From: Pseudonocardia sp.
GTDB taxonomy: Bacteria > Actinomycetota > Actinomycetes > Mycobacteriales > Pseudonocardiaceae
DNA: 64,000 bases
Direction: 5' to 3'
NCBI RefSeq assembly: GCF_025965585.1
Contig: NZ_JAOPWR010000208.1
Location: forward strand, 1 to 64,000
Shown piece by piece: positions 23,794 through 32,043 of the stretch (positions are counted from its first letter, which is position 1; each line of letters opens with the position of its first letter). The notes under the pieces were generated by a model that saw only the letters and a program-made list of their open reading frames with translations, did no database searches and was not told where the DNA came from. The translations under genes and the position numbers were made by a program.

Positions 23794-24846
23794 CTATCGG
23801 TCGAAAGTCCCAGCCGCCGCCACGAACGTGTCGTTCTCCTCGGGGGCGGAGACGGTGACGCGCACGCCGTCGGGGTGGAACGGGCGCACCACGACCTTGT
23901 GGTCCAGGCAGTGCGCGGCGAAGTCGGCCGTGCGGTCGCCGAGGGAGACCCACACGAAGTTCGACTGGGTGGGCGGCACGGTGAAGCCGAGCGCCAGCAG
24001 GGCGTGGCGCACGCGGTCGCGTTCGGTGGCCACCTCGGCGCACGCGGCGAGCAGGTTCGCGGCGTCGTCCAGCGCCGCGACGGCGCCGGCCTGCGCGAGC
24101 GTGCTCACGCTGAACGGCGCGCAGACCTTGCGCAGCGCCGTGGCCACCTCGGGCGCGCCGACCGCGTAGCCGACCCGCAGCGCGGCCAGGCGGTAGGCCT
24201 TGGAGAACGTGCGGAGCACCACGAGGTTCGGGTGGGCGTCGATCAGGGACATGCCGTCCACGGCGTCGGGATCGGTGACGTACTCGTGGTAGGCCTCGTC
24301 CAGCGCCACGAGCACATCCGGGCCGACGGCGGCCAGGAAGCGCTCCATCTCGGCGCGCGTGACGGCGGTGCCCGTCGGGTTGTTGGGGCTGCACACCATG
24401 ATCAGGCGCGTGCGCGGGGTGACCGCGGCGGCCATCGCGTCGAGGTCGTGGCGGAAGTCCCCGTCCAGTGGCACCGTGACGGCGGTGGCCGCGCCGATCT
24501 GCGTGACGATCGGATAGGCCTCGAACGACCGCCAGGCGAAGATCACCTCGTCGGTGGGGTCGAAGCAGGCGATCTGCACGAGCTGCTGGCAGATGCTCAC
24601 CGATCCGCAGCCGACCGCGATCCGCGCCGCGTCCACGCCGAGGTACTCGGCCAGCCGCGCCGTGAGGCGTGTGGCCGCGAGGTCCGGGTAGCGGTTGCCG
24701 GCCGCCGCGGCCTCGGCGATCGCGGCGAGCACCGGGGCGCTCGGGGGCAGCGGCACCTCGTTGCTCGCGAGCTTGGTCAGCCCGGGGATCGCCCGGCCCG
24801 GCACGTAGGCGGGGAGGCTGTCGAGATCGGCGCGGATGAGCGTCAT
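23794..24846 (-). CDS. pat: Histidinol-phosphate/aromatic aminotransferase (HisC/Pat)
   Basis: A 350-aa fold-type I PLP aminotransferase from ATG MTLIRADLDSLPAYVPGR. It has ASNEVPLPPS near the start, the substrate/PLP block VCSPNNPTGTAVTRAE, ALDEAYHEYV, and the PLP lysine in RTFSKAYRLAALRVGYA. The N-terminal pattern YVPGRxxPGxxKLASNE is that of the second HisC-like enzyme of actinobacteria, usually assigned to aromatic amino acid transamination. It is not in a his operon, which supports Pat. Divergent from the hydrolase-like gene by 61 bp. Confidence 0.88.
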   Translation of the reverse strand: MTLIRADLDSLPAYVPGRAIPGLTKLASNEVPLPPSAPVLAAIAEAAAAGNRYPDLAATRLTARLAEYLGVDAARIAVGCGSVSICQQLVQIACFDPTDEVIFAWRSFEAYPIVTQIGAATAVTVPLDGDFRHDLDAMAAAVTPRTRLIMVCSPNNPTGTAVTRAEMERFLAAVGPDVLVALDEAYHEYVTDPDAVDGMSLIDAHPNLVVLRTFSKAYRLAALRVGYAVGAPEVATALRKVCAPFSVSTLAQAGAVAALDDAANLLAACAEVATERDRVRHALLALGFTVPPTQSNFVWVSLGDRTADFAAHCLDHKVVVRPFHPDGVRVTVSAPEENDTFVAAAGTFDR

Positions 24847-24907
24847 GAGAGTCACCCTAATTGCGCCCCGCGCGGTCCGTGGCAGGGTGTCGTGCCAGGC
24901 TGTGGGC

Positions 24908-25606
24908 ATGACCGACATCCGGACGGAGACCGTCCCCCTGGTGGACGGCAGCGCGCTGCGACTCACCGTGGCGGAGCCGGTCAGCTCGATCCGCGGCGGG
25001 ATCGTGGTGTTGCACGAGGCCCGGGGCGTCACCGACGCCGTGCGTGGGCTCGTGGGCGGGCTCGCCGGCGACGGCTGGCTGGTCGTGGCCCCCCACCTCT
25101 ACCACCGCGACGGCGCGGACGTGCTGGACGGCGACGAGGGGCAGGTGCAGGAACAGGTCGACCGGCTCGACGGCGAGCAGGTCATGGCCGACACCGACAC
25201 CGCGTTCGGCTGGCTGGCCGAGCACGACATCAGCGCCGACCGCATGGGCGTCATCGGGTTCGACCTGGGCGGCTCGGTTGCCCTGCTGGTGGCGGCCCAA
25301 CGCACGCTGGGCGCCGCCGTCACGGTGGCGGGTGACCGCGTCGGCGCCGCGCCGTCGGCCCAGCTGACGGCGCTGGTCGACGCCGCGAAGGGCCTCACCT
25401 GCCCGTGGCTGGGCATCTACGGCGAGTCGGCCGAGGGTGAGACGGACGCGGGGGTCGACCGGCTGCGCGTCGCGGCGTCGTCGTCGGAGGTGGCCACGGA
25501 CGTGGTGGTCTACCCCCGCCGGGAGAACCGCTTCGACGACGACCCCGACACCGCCGCCGACGCCTGGCAGCGCACGCTGAACTGGTTCGACTCCCACCTG
25601 CGGTGA
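24908..25606 (+). CDS. Dienelactone hydrolase-like protein, probably not catalytic in the usual way
   Basis: A 232-aa alpha/beta-hydrolase fold protein of the DLH family: GGIVVLHEARGVTDAVRGLV, GDGWLVVAPHLYHRDG, RMGVIGFDLGGSVALLVAA, and C-terminal DAWQRTLNWFDSHL. The nucleophile elbow normally reads GFCxGG, but here it is GFDLGG with Asp. The catalytic His region normally HxFxxD reads ENRFDDD with Arg. Two of the three triad residues are therefore replaced. It may bind rather than hydrolyse, or use different chemistry. Confidence 0.82.
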   Translation: MTDIRTETVPLVDGSALRLTVAEPVSSIRGGIVVLHEARGVTDAVRGLVGGLAGDGWLVVAPHLYHRDGADVLDGDEGQVQEQVDRLDGEQVMADTDTAFGWLAEHDISADRMGVIGFDLGGSVALLVAAQRTLGAAVTVAGDRVGAAPSAQLTALVDAAKGLTCPWLGIYGESAEGETDAGVDRLRVAASSSEVATDVVVYPRRENRFDDDPDTAADAWQRTLNWFDSHLR

Positions 25607-25674
25607 CCGCGCCGCGGTCGTGGCGTCCGGGGGCGGCTCTGGCGCGCCGCCCGCCGGGATTGCATGCTGACGGC

Positions 25675-27639
25675 ATGGCTGAGACCCCCGACGTCCTGTG
25701 GGTTCCCGATCCCGACCACGCGGGTCCGATGACCGCGTTCGCCGAGTGGGTGCACGAGCACCGCGGCGTCGACACGTCGGACTACTCGGCTCTGCACGCC
25801 TGGTCGGTGGCGGACCTCGACGGCTTCTGGTCGGCAGCGGCGGAGTTCCTCGGCGTCCGGTTCAGCACACCGCCCACGGCGGTCCTGGGGTCGCGGGAGA
25901 TGCCGGGCGCGGAGTGGTTCCCGGGCTCGACCCTCAACTACGCCGAACACGCCCTCGAGTCCGGCCCCGGTCGCGAGGACGACGACGTCGCCCTGATCTT
26001 CGCCCGCGAGGACGGCCTCGAGCGAACCGTCACCCACGCCGAACTCCGTGACGCCGTCGGGCGCGCCCGGGCCGGCCTCGTCCGCGCCGGTGTGGGTCGC
26101 GGTGACCGGGTGGTCGCGCTGGCCCCCAACTCCACCGAGACGCTCGTGGCGTTCCTGGCCGCGGCCAGCCTGGGCGCGATCTGGTCGTCCTGCTCGCCGG
26201 ACTTCGGCGCCCGAGCGGTGCACGACCGCTTCGCGCAGATCGAGCCGACCGTCCTCGTCGCCGTCGACGGGTACGTCTACGGCGGCAAGCGCTACGACAT
26301 CCGTCCGACGGTGACGGCGCTGCAGGCCCAGCTCCCCACGCTCCGGCAGACGGTCCTCGTCCCGTACCTCGACGACACGGCGACCCTCGATGCCACCACG
26401 CCGTGGGCGGAGTTCACCGCCGAGGCCGGGCCGCTGGAGTTCGAGCCGGTGCCGTTCGACCACCCGCTGTGGGTGCTCTACTCGTCGGGCACCACCGGCC
26501 TGCCCAAGGGCATCGTGCACGGCCACGGCGGCATCGTGATCGAGCACATGAAGGCGCTTCGCCTGCACATGGAGCTCGGCCCGGACGAGCGGTTCTTCTG
26601 GTTCACCACCACCGGCTGGATGATGTGGAACCTGCTCATCGGCGGGCTCCTCGTCGGTTCGACGATCGTGCTGTTCGACGGCAACCCCGGCTACCCCGAC
26701 CTCGGGACGCTGTGGAAGCTCGCGGAACGTCACCGCGTCACGTACTTCGGGGTGTCGGCGCCCTACATCCAGTCGTCGCTCAAGGCCGGTCTGCGTCCGC
26801 GCGACCAGTTCGACCTCGCCTCGCTGCGCGCCATCGGGTCCACCGGCGCGCCGCTGTCGGTGGAGGGTTTCCGCTGGGTCGGCGACGCCGTGGGCGAGCA
26901 CATCCAGATCTGCTCGGTCTCCGGCGGCACCGACGTGTGCGCCGCGTTCGTCGGGTCGGCGCCGACCGTGCCTGTGTGGCTCGGGGAGATCTCCTGCGCG
27001 GCGCTGGGCGCCGACGTGGTCGCCTACGACGAGTCGGGCGAGGAGCTCCACGACGAGGTGGGCGAGCTCGTGCTGACGAAGCCCACCCCGTCGATGCCGG
27101 TGATGTTCTGGAACGACCCGGACGGCACGCGCCTGCGCGAGGCCTACTTCGAGGAGTTCCCCGGCGTCTGGCGGCACGGCGACTGGGTACGCCTCACCCC
27201 GCGCGGTTCCTACGTGATCTACGGCCGCAGCGACTCCACGCTCAACCGCGGCGGCGTCCGCATGGGCACCGCCGACTTCTACGCGGTGGTCGAGGGCTTC
27301 GAGGAGATCGCCGACTCGCTGGTGATCGACACCACCGAGCTCGGCGCGAAGGACGAGGGGGCGCTGCTGTGTTTCCTCGTGCTCGCCGCCGGTGTCTCGA
27401 TCGAGGACGTCGAGCCCCGGCTGCGCAAGGTGCTGCGCTCCGAGCTCTCGCCCCGTCACGTGCCCGACCGGTTCGTCGTGGTCGACGCGATCCCGCGCAC
27501 CCTCAACGGCAAGAAGTGCGAGGTGCCGGTCAAGAAGATCCTGGCCGGAGTGGCCCCGGACAAGGCCGTGAGCCGCGGCGCGCTGCAGAACCCGGACGCC
27601 CTCGGCCCCTTCCTCGCCCTGGCGTCCGGGGGGTCGTGA
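25675..27639 (+). CDS. acsA: Acetoacetate-CoA ligase
   Basis: A 654-aa ANL-superfamily enzyme, standard length. Motifs are the ATP-binding YSSGTTGLPKGIVHGHGG, TTGWMMWN, the hinge block YGRSDSTLNRGGVRMG and the C-terminal catalytic-lysine region LNGKKCEVPVKKIL. The N-terminal ACAS_N domain and FSTPPTAVLGSREMPGAEWF are typical of acetoacetyl-CoA synthetase. It converts acetoacetate, ATP and CoA to acetoacetyl-CoA, AMP and pyrophosphate in the cytoplasm, linking ketone bodies, leucine breakdown or polymer turnover to central metabolism. (The symbol is AcsA/AACS-type; it is not acetyl-CoA synthetase.). Confidence 0.93.
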   Translation: MAETPDVLWVPDPDHAGPMTAFAEWVHEHRGVDTSDYSALHAWSVADLDGFWSAAAEFLGVRFSTPPTAVLGSREMPGAEWFPGSTLNYAEHALESGPGREDDDVALIFAREDGLERTVTHAELRDAVGRARAGLVRAGVGRGDRVVALAPNSTETLVAFLAAASLGAIWSSCSPDFGARAVHDRFAQIEPTVLVAVDGYVYGGKRYDIRPTVTALQAQLPTLRQTVLVPYLDDTATLDATTPWAEFTAEAGPLEFEPVPFDHPLWVLYSSGTTGLPKGIVHGHGGIVIEHMKALRLHMELGPDERFFWFTTTGWMMWNLLIGGLLVGSTIVLFDGNPGYPDLGTLWKLAERHRVTYFGVSAPYIQSSLKAGLRPRDQFDLASLRAIGSTGAPLSVEGFRWVGDAVGEHIQICSVSGGTDVCAAFVGSAPTVPVWLGEISCAALGADVVAYDESGEELHDEVGELVLTKPTPSMPVMFWNDPDGTRLREAYFEEFPGVWRHGDWVRLTPRGSYVIYGRSDSTLNRGGVRMGTADFYAVVEGFEEIADSLVIDTTELGAKDEGALLCFLVLAAGVSIEDVEPRLRKVLRSELSPRHVPDRFVVVDAIPRTLNGKKCEVPVKKILAGVAPDKAVSRGALQNPDALGPFLALASGGS

Positions 27640-27693
27640 AACCGCTGGACGGGCCTGTGTAACCTTGGGCCCGCAGGAGGCCGCAAGGCTTCG

Positions 27694-27783
27694 GGAGGCT
27701 TCGCCTAGTCTGGTCTATGGCGCCGCACTGCTAATGCGGTTTGGGGTCACCCCCCATCCCGGGTTCAAATCCCGGAGCCTCCG
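27694..27783 (+). tRNA. tRNA-Ser (anticodon GCT)
   Basis: The acceptor GGAGGCT pairs with AGCCTCC. The anticodon stem CCGCA/TGCGG holds the loop CTGCTAA (GCT). There is a long variable arm and a T-arm CCGGGTTCAAATCCCGG. No CCA is encoded. Confidence 0.96.
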
Positions 27784-27829
27784 CGCTGGGACGGCCTTGC
27801 TAGGCTGTCCCAGTACAACTCAAGATCAT

Positions 27830-27902
27830 GCGCCCGTAGCTCAACGGATAGAGCATCTGACTACGGATCAGAAGGTTGGGGGTTCGAATCCCTTCGGGCG
27901 CA
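27830..27902 (+). tRNA. tRNA-Arg (anticodon ACG)
   Basis: The acceptor GCGCCCG pairs with CGGGCGC. The anticodon loop is CTACGGA (ACG) and the T-arm is GGGGGTTCGAATCCCTT. The wobble A34 is the substrate of TadA, whose gene is at 56.6 kb. No CCA is encoded. Confidence 0.97.
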
Positions 27903-27913
27903 CAAGATCGACA

Positions 27914-27946
27914 CTAGCCCTGACCAGCATGACCGGTCAGGGCTAG
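27914..27946 (+). terminator. Intrinsic terminator after tRNA-Arg
   Basis: CTAGCCCTGACC and GGTCAGGGCTAG form a perfect 12-bp stem with a 9-nt loop, followed by GTTATTTCT. It starts 11 bp after the tRNA and probably ends the tRNA transcript. Confidence 0.9.
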
Positions 27947-28083
27947 GTTATTTCTCTAGCCGCATAGTTGATCTCTGGCCACGGTCCTGGCCACGAACGT
28001 GGGTAGCTTCCCCGCTGTGACCACGAGCGAGGTGCCCGCCGGTAGCCGGCGACGCGGCGGCATCCGTCGGCACGGCCCGGCGG

Positions 28084-29199
28084 TCACTTCTCGGGTCCAG
28101 CGCCGGGCGTGTGGTTGTCGACGGTGAGAACGGCCTGGATGGCATCGCGGCGTCTGGCAGCGAGGTCGGTGAGGAAGGCAGGCGCCATGCTGATGTCGAG
28201 CTGGTCGGTGATCATGTGTTCGCGGATGGATGGGCCGTTGGCCAGCAGCAGTGCGATGGTCTCCGCGGACAGTCGTTCCCGGTCCCATGTGTGTGCGGTG
28301 CCGCGGGGAACGCGTCCGATCTGGGCGCACCGGATGCCCAGGCCGTTGTGGTGGAACTCGGCGCCGAGCCGGAGCGCTGCACCGTCGTCGGTGTAGAAGG
28401 CCATGTCGATGACCGTGCCCTGGGGGCGCAGGAGCCGTAGCGCGGTGGCGAGCGAGGCGGTGCGGCCACGGCACTGGAAGACGACATCAGCTCCGCGGTC
28501 CCCGGGGCCGTGGCGCCAGCGGCTCTTGAGAACGGGCGCCGGATCGGTGGCGTCGGGATCGAGGACGTCGAGCCCGAGTGCCTCGGCGGCGTCGCGACGT
28601 CGTCGGGTGGGGTCGATGACCACGATCGACTCGGGGCCGTGGTGGCGGGCGAACAGGGCGGTGAGCAGGCCGACGACCCCGGCGCCGAGCACGGCGATGC
28701 GGCGTCCTCGTATCCCGTCGCCGAGGGAGCGGATGTCGGTGCCGCACGTCTCGGCGGCCGCGTGGAGCAGCCCGTTGGCGCAGATCGGCCCCATGTGGGC
28801 CACGTAGATCCCGAGGAGTGGATCGAGCTCGGGGGGCAGCACGACCATGCGCTCGCGCAGTGGGCTGGCCCGGTAGGAGGTGCGGTGACCGTAGGCCATG
28901 GCCACGACCTCCCCGGGAGCCGGGCCGATGCTTCCCAGGTTCTCCGCCACCAGGCCGACTTCCATGTAGCCGAGCCGATCCACCGGGTAGCCCGCTCCGG
29001 GCTGCTCGGGCCGGAACAGTCCGAGCTCGGTATCGAATCGGCTGTGCAGCGCGGGGTTGGTGCCGTTGAGGAAGGTGAGTTCGGTGCCGGCGGAGACACC
29101 GCTGAACAGGGTCTGGACGAGGATGGGGCCCTCGGTGGCGGGCACCGCTCGGAAGGCTGCGACGTTGGCCGATTCGATCACCACCGCGCGGTCGCTCAT
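28084..29199 (-). CDS. Medium-chain dehydrogenase/reductase lacking the usual zinc ligands
   Basis: A 371-aa MDR-superfamily protein. The Rossmann fold motif is RIAVLGAGVVGLLTALFARH with VVIDPTRRRRDAAEALG after it. The N-terminal region reads LFSGVSAGTELTFLNGTNP where zinc alcohol dehydrogenases have CGTD, and the GHE motif is GYMEVG. The SxGTE form is known from bacteriochlorophyllide dehydrogenase-like MDR proteins. No structural Cys cluster is present. Its start overlaps the Gfo/Idh stop (ATGA), so the two act together, perhaps in modifying a sugar or polyol. Confidence 0.82.
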   Translation of the reverse strand: MSDRAVVIESANVAAFRAVPATEGPILVQTLFSGVSAGTELTFLNGTNPALHSRFDTELGLFRPEQPGAGYPVDRLGYMEVGLVAENLGSIGPAPGEVVAMAYGHRTSYRASPLRERMVVLPPELDPLLGIYVAHMGPICANGLLHAAAETCGTDIRSLGDGIRGRRIAVLGAGVVGLLTALFARHHGPESIVVIDPTRRRRDAAEALGLDVLDPDATDPAPVLKSRWRHGPGDRGADVVFQCRGRTASLATALRLLRPQGTVIDMAFYTDDGAALRLGAEFHHNGLGIRCAQIGRVPRGTAHTWDRERLSAETIALLLANGPSIREHMITDQLDISMAPAFLTDLAARRRDAIQAVLTVDNHTPGAGPEK

Positions 29200-30191
29200 C
29201 GGAGGTGCTCCGGGGCGCCGGTCTGGGCGGATCGGGCCAGCGCACAGGCCAGGCGGTGGCTGTTCAGGGCTTCGGTGTGGTCGGGCAGCGTCGGAGCGCA
29301 GGTGTGGTCCGCGGGTGAAGCTGGGTTGCGGACGGCGTCGACGAAGGCGCGGTCCGCCGCGGCTCGCGCGACCGACGGATCGTAGGAGCTGCGCCGGGAC
29401 GTGACGCCGTCGCCTACTTCCAGCCAGTCCTCACCCACCCCGACCACCAGCCCGTCGGCCACGATCTCGACGCCTGCGCGGTGCTTGCCACTGAGCACAC
29501 AGGTTGTGGCGATCGTGCCGACAGCACCGCCGGCGAAGCGCAGCAGCGCCGCGGTGGCCGCATCGGTGTCGGAACCGGCCGGTCCGGCCGAGACTGCGTG
29601 CACCTCGGAGACCTCACCGACGAGCAGTCGCATCAGGTCCAGGACGTGCACCGCCTGTTCGACGAGCGGGCCACCGGACAGGTGCCGATCTCCCCACCAC
29701 GGCACCGGCGGGACCTTGTCCAGCCACCAACCGCCGACGAGCCGGACCCGGCGCCCCTTCAACAGGTCGTAGGCCCGCCGAACCGGTTCCGCGCAGCGCC
29801 AGTGCAGCCCAACCCTGGTCGTTACCCCGCCGGCAGCGAGGAGACCGGCCACCGTCTCGGCGGTGCCCGCGTCGGCCGCCAGGGGCTTCTCCACGAACGC
29901 GGCCACCCCGGCGTTGACCGCGGCCGATTCGGGGCCGCCATGGGCGAACGGCGGCACACAGATGTAGAGGGCGTCGAGGCCCAGCCCGATCAGCGCGTCG
30001 GTACCCGGAACCGCCTGGCCGCCGTACTGGGCGACGAACGCCTCAGCCCGATCCGGATCGACATCTGTGGCGCCGACGAGGTCCACGTCGGCGAAGGATC
30101 GCAAAACACCAGCGTGTCGCCGCGCAACACCGCCGGTTCCCACGAATCCGATACGGCATGTGGTGGGCGACTGTCTGCTCGTTGCTCCCAT
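29196..30191 (-). CDS. Gfo/Idh/MocA-family NAD(P)-dependent oxidoreductase
   Basis: A 331-aa protein with N-terminal Rossmann motif IGFVGTGGVARRHAGVLRSF, the EKP motif in FVEKPLAADAGTAETVAGLL and the HVLDLMRLLVGEV region with catalytic-type His. Family members oxidise or reduce sugars and cyclitols. It is the first gene of a two-gene unit with the MDR dehydrogenase and is divergent, by 47 bp, from a GT4 glycosyltransferase. The three may belong to one small-molecule glycosylation or sugar-modification island. Confidence 0.88.
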   Translation of the reverse strand: MGATSRQSPTTCRIGFVGTGGVARRHAGVLRSFADVDLVGATDVDPDRAEAFVAQYGGQAVPGTDALIGLGLDALYICVPPFAHGGPESAAVNAGVAAFVEKPLAADAGTAETVAGLLAAGGVTTRVGLHWRCAEPVRRAYDLLKGRRVRLVGGWWLDKVPPVPWWGDRHLSGGPLVEQAVHVLDLMRLLVGEVSEVHAVSAGPAGSDTDAATAALLRFAGGAVGTIATTCVLSGKHRAGVEIVADGLVVGVGEDWLEVGDGVTSRRSSYDPSVARAAADRAFVDAVRNPASPADHTCAPTLPDHTEALNSHRLACALARSAQTGAPEHLR

Positions 30192-30238
30192 ACTGTCAGC
30201 TACCTGTTTCGGTCCAGGTCAACCGGGCATAACGCGTC

Positions 30239-31402
30239 ATGCCCATGACAGTTCTCATCAATTCCGGCCCCTGGCTGTCGGTGCCACCGCCGGGCTACGG
30301 GGGGATCGAGAACGTTCTCGCCGCACTCGTTCCCGAACTTCGCTGCCGTGGGGTTCGGGTGATCCTGGCCGGTGTCGGGGACAGCACTCTGGCCGTCGAC
30401 GAACGCGTCTCGGTGTTCCGGACAGGGCAGTTCGCGCAACTTCAGCGCCCCTACAACCAAGTCATGGGGATAGCGGCGGCCCATCTCCACCGGGTGGTCA
30501 CCGAGCTGCGCCGTCGCGATGACGTGCTGCTCGTCCACGACCACCAGGAGGCGTTCGGCCTGACCGTTCTCGGGGCCATGAGCACCGACATGCCGCCGGT
30601 CCTGCACACCCTGCACTGGGACCTGCGCAAGCATCCGGAGCTCTACGGTGCCGTCGATGGCGGAGGCAGGATCTCGGTGAACGGGGTCTCCGCCGCCCAG
30701 CTCGCCACCGCCCCCCTGGCATTGCAGGCACTCAGCGTCGGGCACATCCACCTCTCGACCCCGTTGGCGGTCGATGCCGACCAACGGCCCGGCCCGGCCA
30801 AGGCCGGGCACCTCGTCGTCCTGGGACGCATCACCGCCTGCAAGGGGCAGCACACCGCTGCGCGGATCGCGCACCGTCTCGACCGCGACCTGGTGCTGGC
30901 CGGCCCCATCGGGCCACACCACAACCCCCGCGATCTCGCTGACGCCGATGAAGCCAACCCTGATGTCCGGTACTGGCACGAGCACGTCGAGCCCCTCGTC
31001 GACGGTAAGCGGGTTCGCTGGGTCGGCACCCTGCACGGCGCCGAACGCGACGCACTTCTGGCGACCGCGGCAGCGGCGTTGTTCCCCATCGACTGGGAGG
31101 AACCAGGCGGGACCACCGTCGTCGAATCACTCGCGGTCGGCACCCCGGTCGTGGGCTACCGTCGCGGCTGCCTGCCCGAACTGGTCGAGCACGGCCTCAC
31201 CGGTCTGCTCGTGGCGTCCGGTGACGAGGACCAACTCGCCAACGCCGTCACCGAGGCAACCGTCATCGATCCACAAGCATGCCGCAGCGCGGCAGCCCGC
31301 CGCTTCACGCCAGCCCGTATGGCCGAGCAATACCTGCGGCTCTACGACCGCGTCCTCGCACAAAGCGGAAGAACGCCGCGTGCACACCTGGTCAGACACT
31401 GA
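30239..31402 (+). CDS. GT4-family glycosyltransferase
   Basis: A 387-aa GT-B protein. The N-terminal half begins PPPGYGGIENVLAALVPELR, where a Gly-rich acceptor loop is expected. The C-terminal nucleotide-sugar domain includes GRITACKGQHTAARIAHRLD, VRWVGTLHGAERDALLATA and EEPGGTTVVESLAVGTPVV, the E-x7-E motif of retaining GT4 enzymes. Donor and acceptor cannot be deduced. It is the last intact gene before an integrase remnant. Confidence 0.9.
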   Translation: MPMTVLINSGPWLSVPPPGYGGIENVLAALVPELRCRGVRVILAGVGDSTLAVDERVSVFRTGQFAQLQRPYNQVMGIAAAHLHRVVTELRRRDDVLLVHDHQEAFGLTVLGAMSTDMPPVLHTLHWDLRKHPELYGAVDGGGRISVNGVSAAQLATAPLALQALSVGHIHLSTPLAVDADQRPGPAKAGHLVVLGRITACKGQHTAARIAHRLDRDLVLAGPIGPHHNPRDLADADEANPDVRYWHEHVEPLVDGKRVRWVGTLHGAERDALLATAAAALFPIDWEEPGGTTVVESLAVGTPVVGYRRGCLPELVEHGLTGLLVASGDEDQLANAVTEATVIDPQACRSAAARRFTPARMAEQYLRLYDRVLAQSGRTPRAHLVRH

Positions 31403-31424
31403 CAACGACCGCAGGTTAGGCAAA

Positions 31425-31725
31425 GCGGGTGGGCTCCATGACCAGCGATTGGATATCGCCATCCTGCCTGGCACGGGTGTCGATGCCTCGTGGGCACCGC
31501 GAGACGACGGAGATCGGGACGCCCGCCTTCTCCGTGAGCGACAGCGGTGCGACGTCCCTCATGCAGCCCGAGCCTCTTCACGCCGGCCCGTTTCGACACG
31601 CGGCCGAACTCGTCGGAGTACCACTCGGGATGCGCCGCACGGCTGAGCTCGTCAACGCCGACGTACCCGCTGTTCTCGTACCCCTCGCCTGCGGCGAGCC
31701 GCTCACGAGCCTGCTGGCGCGGAGC
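31425..31725 (-). pseudogene. Tyrosine recombinase (integrase) remnant with frameshift
   Basis: In the minus strand one frame reads RERLAAGEGYENSGYVGVDE, HPEWYSDEFGRVSKRAGVKR and LGLHEGRRTA, then another frame resumes EKAGVPISVVSR before the sequence is lost. This is the segment around box II (HxxR) of integrases resembling those of actinobacterial phages and elements; here HEGRRT. The N-terminal part and the box III-Tyr region are missing. It marks an old element whose other end may be near tRNA-Arg at 27.8 kb. Confidence 0.78.
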
Positions 31726-31745
31726 GTGCGGAGAGCTCGGCCACG

Positions 31746-31910
31746 TTGCAGCCGATGCTCGACCACCTGCCGCCCGGCACCCCCGCCCACCGGCCCCGAC
31801 GGGCCGGTCGCGGTGTTTGAGCGGCGGATCGCCGACCTGCTCCGCACGCCGTCCGCGCTGTTCTTCCCGACCGGTGCGATGGCCCTGCGGGTGCACGCCG
31901 GGTGCCGGGG
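31746..31910 (+). pseudogene. Threonine aldolase/beta-eliminating lyase N-terminal remnant
   Basis: Two + frames together give LQPMLDHLPPGT and then PDGPVAVFERRIADLLRTPS followed by ALFFPTGAMALRVHAG, the start of a PLP-dependent beta-eliminating lyase (threonine aldolase type). A frameshift lies between them and the rest of the gene (more than 250 codons) is absent. It abuts the integrase remnant, so the gene was probably broken by loss or arrival of the element. Confidence 0.7.
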
Positions 31911-32043
31911 GCGGCGCGGGCCGGCCCGGCCGCGGTCGACGGCCGGGCACAGTCTTCTCCGCGTTGATCGCCGGCTGTACGTTCTGCGGCGTGGCGACGC
32001 TCGCGGACGGCCAGGTGCTAGCCCGGCGCGGCCGTCTCCGCTG
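31911..32043. other. Unassigned sequence before the glycosyltransferase
   Basis: Together with the two remnants above, this makes a stretch of 640 bp (31403-32043) with no intact gene. The last 130 bp contain no recognisable coding or regulatory feature. Confidence 0.4.
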
